8,394 bases of DNA from Hydrogenimonas sp. (lineage in GTDB: Bacteria > Campylobacterota > Campylobacteria > Campylobacterales > Hydrogenimonadaceae): NCBI RefSeq assembly GCF_029933015.1, contig NZ_JAOZOZ010000068.1, positions 1 through 8,394 on the forward strand, given 5' to 3'. Positions 5,471 through 8,394 of the stretch are shown here, piece after piece; positions within the stretch are counted from its first letter, which is position 1; each line of letters starts with the position of its first letter. The position numbers and the translations under genes are program-made. The notes under the pieces were generated by a model, which saw nothing but the letters and a program-made list of their open reading frames with translations, made no database searches and was not told the DNA's origin.

Positions 5471-7300
5471 GTGTCGCCCATCTTCTCATCTTCCAGCGAA
5501 CTCGACAAACGGATCGGCAAGAAGACAAAACTTCTCGTCCTGCTGATACTGCTGGTGATCGGCGTGCTCGTTTTCGTCGCGTCGATCTTCCACACGGCCG
5601 TAGGGAGCCGGCACATCCCCAAACTCATCAGCAGCGAAACCAACCGTGCCCTTCGCGGCAGCATCGTCAGCAAGGAGGGTTTCAAACTCGCCTTCAGCCA
5701 GAAACTCTACAAGGCGATGATCAACACCAACAACATCGATCCCGACAAAAAGGAGCTCTTCGTCAATCTCTTCAGCATCTACAGCGGCATCCCGGCGGAA
5801 GAGATCGAAAAGAGGCTGAGAAAAAAGGGCAACGTGGTCCTCTCCTACTCCATCGACGCCAACCGGGCCAAATACCTCAAGGAGCTCGCCAGAAAACTCA
5901 GGCTGCTGAAGGTCTTCATCCCCTACCAGACCAAAAGCGGCCGCATCATCAAATACGGCCTCAGCATCACGGAAAGCGGCGAGTCGAGAATCTTCGCCTA
6001 CAAAGATATCCTGACACCCGTCATGGGATACATGCGCAAACGGGAGGAGGACGGCTTCACCCGGCCCGCCGGCGTCAAGGGACTGGAGAAGTACTACGAA
6101 GAGGAGCTGCGCCCGATCCAAAACGGCCTCGTCAAAGGGGAGCGCGATATCGGCAACACGATCATTCTCAACGCCGACAGCTTCGTCCGCCCGGCCATCG
6201 ACGGGATGACGATCCACCTCAACATCGCCGTCGGCCTTCAGAAGGCCCTCGAAGCGCTGCTGGACAACGCGAAAAAGGAGCACGACGCCAAGGAGGTGAT
6301 CGCCTGCATCATGGAGGCCGAAAGCGGAAAGATCCTCTCCATCGCCACTTCCAACCGCTACGACCCCGACTATATCCGCAAAAGGGACTACCCCTCCCTC
6401 AACGTCGCCGCGGTGGAGTATACCTACGAGCCGGGATCGGTCATGAAGCCGATCACCTTCGCCCTGCTGCTGAGACACCACAAGGTCAACCCGATGGAGG
6501 TGGTGCGCACATGGAACGGCCGCTTCAAACTCGGCAGAAAGGTGATCACCGACGAACACAAAGAGGCGTGGATGAGTGCCGAAAACGTCATCGTCTACTC
6601 CTCCAACATCGGGATCGCCCAGCTGGCCCAGCGCCTCGACGGTATCGACTTCGTCGAGGGGCTGAAGGATTTCGGATTCACCGAGAAGACCGGAATCGAT
6701 CTGCCCTACGAGCACAGAGGCATCATGCCCCACGTCACCCAGATGGAGAGCGAAATCTACAAGGCGACCGTCGGGTACGGCTACGGGATGCGGGCCACCC
6801 TGATGCAGCTGGTGCGCGCCTACAACGTCTTCAACAACAAAGGCCGCCTGGTGGAGCCGAAGATCGTCTCGGACATCGTCGATCCGATGGGCAGACACTA
6901 TCCCGTCATGAAAAACGGAGAGGATAGGCAGATCATTCCTCCCGCCACCGCTTTCAAGATGCTGAGAATCCTGGAAAAGGTCGTCGCCAAGGGAACCGGT
7001 ACCAAAGCACAGATACCGGGTGTTCAGGTGGGAGGCAAGACAGGAACGGCCCATATCGCGTCGAAAAAGGGAGGCTACGCGAGGCTCTACAACAGCTCCT
7101 TCATCGGCTTCGCCAACGACAAAACCCACCGCTACACGATCGGCGTGCTGGTGAGACAGGCGAAGAAACCCTACCACTACTTCGCGGCGATGTCCGCCGT
7201 CCCCGTCTTCAGGCAGATCGTCGAACTGATGATCGAACAGGGCGAACTGGTTCCCGACCCCTCACTGGGCGTCTACGCCAAACTGAAAAAACACCACTGA
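5471..7300 (+). CDS. ftsI: Class B penicillin-binding protein, FtsI/PBP3-like transpeptidase
   Basis: A membrane-anchored D,D-transpeptidase that cross-links septal peptidoglycan with FtsW. It has 609 residues, a basic N-terminus (K18, K20), one membrane anchor at about 20-40, the class B dimerisation region at about 60-240, and the transpeptidase domain at about 250-595. All three catalytic motifs are intact: SVMK (S323, K326) in YEPGSVMKPIT, SSN (377-379) in VYSSNIG, and KTG (523-525) in VGGKTGTAH. The start is GTG at 5471, 20 bp after fliE, with no convincing Shine-Dalgarno, so translation may depend on coupling to fliE. The same order (flgB-flgC-fliE-pbp) occurs in Campylobacter jejuni. 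It could be called PBP2/MrdA, but neighbourhood and ftsW nearby favour FtsI. A 563-residue antisense frame across it is a composition artefact. Confidence 0.9.
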   Translation: MSPIFSSSSELDKRIGKKTKLLVLLILLVIGVLVFVASIFHTAVGSRHIPKLISSETNRALRGSIVSKEGFKLAFSQKLYKAMINTNNIDPDKKELFVNLFSIYSGIPAEEIEKRLRKKGNVVLSYSIDANRAKYLKELARKLRLLKVFIPYQTKSGRIIKYGLSITESGESRIFAYKDILTPVMGYMRKREEDGFTRPAGVKGLEKYYEEELRPIQNGLVKGERDIGNTIILNADSFVRPAIDGMTIHLNIAVGLQKALEALLDNAKKEHDAKEVIACIMEAESGKILSIATSNRYDPDYIRKRDYPSLNVAAVEYTYEPGSVMKPITFALLLRHHKVNPMEVVRTWNGRFKLGRKVITDEHKEAWMSAENVIVYSSNIGIAQLAQRLDGIDFVEGLKDFGFTEKTGIDLPYEHRGIMPHVTQMESEIYKATVGYGYGMRATLMQLVRAYNVFNNKGRLVEPKIVSDIVDPMGRHYPVMKNGEDRQIIPPATAFKMLRILEKVVAKGTGTKAQIPGVQVGGKTGTAHIASKKGGYARLYNSSFIGFANDKTHRYTIGVLVRQAKKPYHYFAAMSAVPVFRQIVELMIEQGELVPDPSLGVYAKLKKHH

Positions 7301-7330
7301 GCCGATCATCTCTCCGGCTCTTCACCGGAG
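7299..7330. terminator. Two overlapping, mutually exclusive hairpins between convergent genes
   Basis: The 31-bp gap between the convergent ftsI-like and panC genes contains two 6-bp stems sharing bases. GAGCCG (7299-7304) pairs with CGGCTC (7315-7320), and CTCCGG (7312-7317) pairs with CCGGAG (7325-7330). Neither is followed by a T-tract in either direction, so they are weak candidates for a two-way transcription barrier. Confidence 0.35.
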
Positions 7331-7331
7331 G

Positions 7332-8153
7332 CTATATCCAGATGTTGTCGATCAGACGGGTATGGCCTACCCGAGCGGCCACGAGGATGATCGTCTCTTT
7401 GAGCTTCACCCTCTCCAGCGGTCTGAAATCGCGGTCGACGACGGCGATATACTCCACGTCGATCTCTCTCATCATATCCTCCATCGCCAGTCGGATCGCC
7501 TCCGCGTCGGTCTCACCGGCCATGACCAGCCGCGACGCCCGCTTCAGAGACCGGGAGATGCTCAGGGCCCTCTCTCTCTCCTCCGGGCTCAGATAGACGT
7601 TTCGGCTGCTGAGCGCCAGACCGTCCTCTTCCCTGACCGTATCGACAGGGACGATCTCTACGGACATAAAAAAGTCCTCGACCATCTTTTGCAGAATTCT
7701 CAGCTGCTGGGCATCCTTCTTGCCGAAATAGGCACGGGTGGGACGGATCAGGTTGAAGAGTTTCATCACCACCTGTACGACACCGTCGAAATGGCCGGGA
7801 CGCCGATGGCCTTCGAGGATGTAGCCCAGATAGGCGGGCGCTTTGAGTTTCACCTCGTCGTCATGGTACATCGCACCGATTTCCGGCATGAAGAGAGCGT
7901 CCACACCCGCCAGATCGCAGATCTTCCTGTCCGCCTCTTCGCGCCTGGGGTATTTCTCCAGATCCTCTCCGGGCAGGAACTGGGTCGGATTGACGAAAAC
8001 CGAAACGACCACGTGGTCGTTTTCCGCCCGGGCCTGGCGGATCAATGTCAGGTGTCCCTGGTGCAGTGCACCCATCGTCGGGACGAAACCGACACTCCCT
8101 TCCATTTTCCCTCTGAGGGCTTGCATCTCTTCGATATTTTTGATAATTTGCAC
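7332..8153 (-). CDS. panC: Pantothenate synthetase (pantoate--beta-alanine ligase) PanC
   Basis: Joins D-pantoate and beta-alanine with ATP through a pantoyl-adenylate, the last step of pantothenate (vitamin B5, CoA precursor) synthesis, in the cytoplasm. The 273-residue protein carries the family motifs PTMGALHQGH (25-34, HxGH nucleotidyl-transferase motif), VFVNPTQF (52-59), EGHRRPGHFDGVVQVVMKLF (114-133), YFGKKDAQQ (142-150) and LALSSRNVYLSP (179-190, KMSKS-like). The start is GTG at 8153-8151, with AAAAGG ending 6 nt upstream; no in-frame ATG lies closer. It ends 31 bp from the convergent ftsI-like gene and is divergent from prfB. Neighbouring panB or panD genes are not in the window. Confidence 0.95.
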   Translation of the reverse strand: MQIIKNIEEMQALRGKMEGSVGFVPTMGALHQGHLTLIRQARAENDHVVVSVFVNPTQFLPGEDLEKYPRREEADRKICDLAGVDALFMPEIGAMYHDDEVKLKAPAYLGYILEGHRRPGHFDGVVQVVMKLFNLIRPTRAYFGKKDAQQLRILQKMVEDFFMSVEIVPVDTVREEDGLALSSRNVYLSPEERERALSISRSLKRASRLVMAGETDAEAIRLAMEDMMREIDVEYIAVVDRDFRPLERVKLKETIILVAARVGHTRLIDNIWI

Positions 8154-8168
8154 AGGAAGCCTTTTGGG

Positions 8169-8174
8169 TATAAT
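8169..8174 (+). promoter_or_regulatory. Candidate sigma-70 -10 (TATAAT) for prfB
   Basis: An exact TATAAT in the context GGGTATAATTCC on the plus strand lies 38 nt before the prfB GTG. TTGCAC at 8148-8153 could serve as a -35, though the 15-nt spacer is short. The predicted transcript begins near 8181 and includes the prfB Shine-Dalgarno. Confidence 0.55.
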
Positions 8175-8193
8175 TCCAATAAATTTTATAACA

Positions 8194-8199
8194 ATTATA
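8194..8199 (-). promoter_or_regulatory. Candidate -10 (TATAAT) for panC
   Basis: An exact TATAAT on the minus strand, 40 nt upstream of the panC GTG, predicts a transcript starting near 8187 with a leader of about 34 nt. No clear -35 is visible. It faces the prfB -10, so the two promoters occupy overlapping DNA. Confidence 0.45.
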
Positions 8200-8212
8200 G
8201 CAAGGACATAGA

Positions 8213-8394
8213 GTGGACAGCTACGAATTTTCGGAACTTATGAAAAAACTTCAGACAAAAATAGAGAATATCAGAAACATCATCAAGCCCGAAGAGATAA
8301 AAAAACGCCTCGAAGAGATCTCTGAGATGGAGATGCAGGAGGATTTCTGGAGCGACGCAAAGAAAGCGGGCGAGATCCAGAAGGAGAAAAACCG
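8213..8394 (+). CDS. prfB: Peptide chain release factor 2, N-terminal part (window-truncated)
   Basis: RF2 recognises UGA and UAA stop codons and triggers peptide release on the ribosome. The visible 60 codons read from GTG as MDSYEFSELMKKLQTKIENI, then continue with KPEEIKKRLEEISEME, DFWSDAKKAGEIQKEKNR, the helical N-terminal domain of the RF1/RF2 family; the DFW and KEK patterns favour RF2. The Shine-Dalgarno AAGGA (8202-8206) is 6 nt from the GTG. No in-frame UGA occurs around codons 20-30, where many bacteria place the programmed +1 frameshift, so expression here is not frameshift-controlled within the visible part. The catalytic GGQ and tripeptide anticodon regions lie beyond the window. 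Confidence 0.85.
   Translation, partial: MDSYEFSELMKKLQTKIENIRNIIKPEEIKKRLEEISEMEMQEDFWSDAKKAGEIQKEKN

Noticed and set aside
5416..6927. 503-residue plus-strand frame overlapping fliE and the ftsI-like gene
   Set aside because: An out-of-frame shadow rich in R, Q, H and P, typical of shifted GC-rich coding sequence, with no domain.
5486..7177. 563-residue open frame antisense to the ftsI-like gene
   Set aside because: It lies wholly opposite a gene with all three catalytic PBP motifs, has low-complexity D/V/G-rich sequence with no recognisable domain, and is expected from GC-rich codon use.
7362..8243. 293-residue plus-strand frame opposite panC running into prfB
   Set aside because: PanC motifs are intact on the other strand; this frame overlaps the prfB start out of frame and lacks family features.

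Overview
The window is a stretch of core bacterial chromosome. Gene content and order point to Campylobacterota (formerly Epsilonproteobacteria): flgB-flgC-fliE followed directly by a class B penicillin-binding protein gene, an all-alpha dimeric dUTPase of the Campylobacter type, ftsW close to murG, and a release factor 2 gene with no programmed frameshift. Base composition is GC-rich for that phylum (roughly mid-50s percent by eye). This suggests one of its GC-rich free-living lineages, such as a Nitratifractor- or Hydrogenimonas-like organism. The genus is a guess; the phylum is fairly secure.

Left block, minus strand (1-3119): ftsW, a dUTPase gene, murG, and the first codons of one more gene overlapping the murG stop. 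They read as one operon for lipid II synthesis and septal peptidoglycan polymerisation, with a nucleotide-pool enzyme placed in the middle. The 146-bp gap between ftsW and the dUTPase gene holds three hairpins. The murG start region carries a heptanucleotide tandem repeat that is translated into the MurG N-terminus.

Centre block, plus strand (3167-7300): a lipoprotein with a Bax-type glucosaminidase domain, divergent from ftsW. It is followed by flgB, flgC and fliE (proximal rod and its base connector) and then an FtsI-like transpeptidase. A very good sigma-54 promoter lies between the glucosaminidase gene and flgB, as expected for middle flagellar genes in this phylum.

Right block (7332-8394): panC (pantothenate synthesis) on the minus strand converges on the ftsI-like gene, and the 5' part of prfB is divergent from it. 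Their putative promoters overlap in a 59-bp gap.

Taken together, septal cell-wall genes (murG, ftsW, ftsI), a peptidoglycan hydrolase and flagellar rod genes sit side by side. I see no mobile element, CRISPR array, tRNA or rRNA, and no gene-free stretch longer than 146 bp. I did not find a clearly new multi-gene system. The observations most worth following are the heptamer repeat in the murG start, the hairpin-flanked dUTPase insertion, and the glucosaminidase lipoprotein beside the rod operon.
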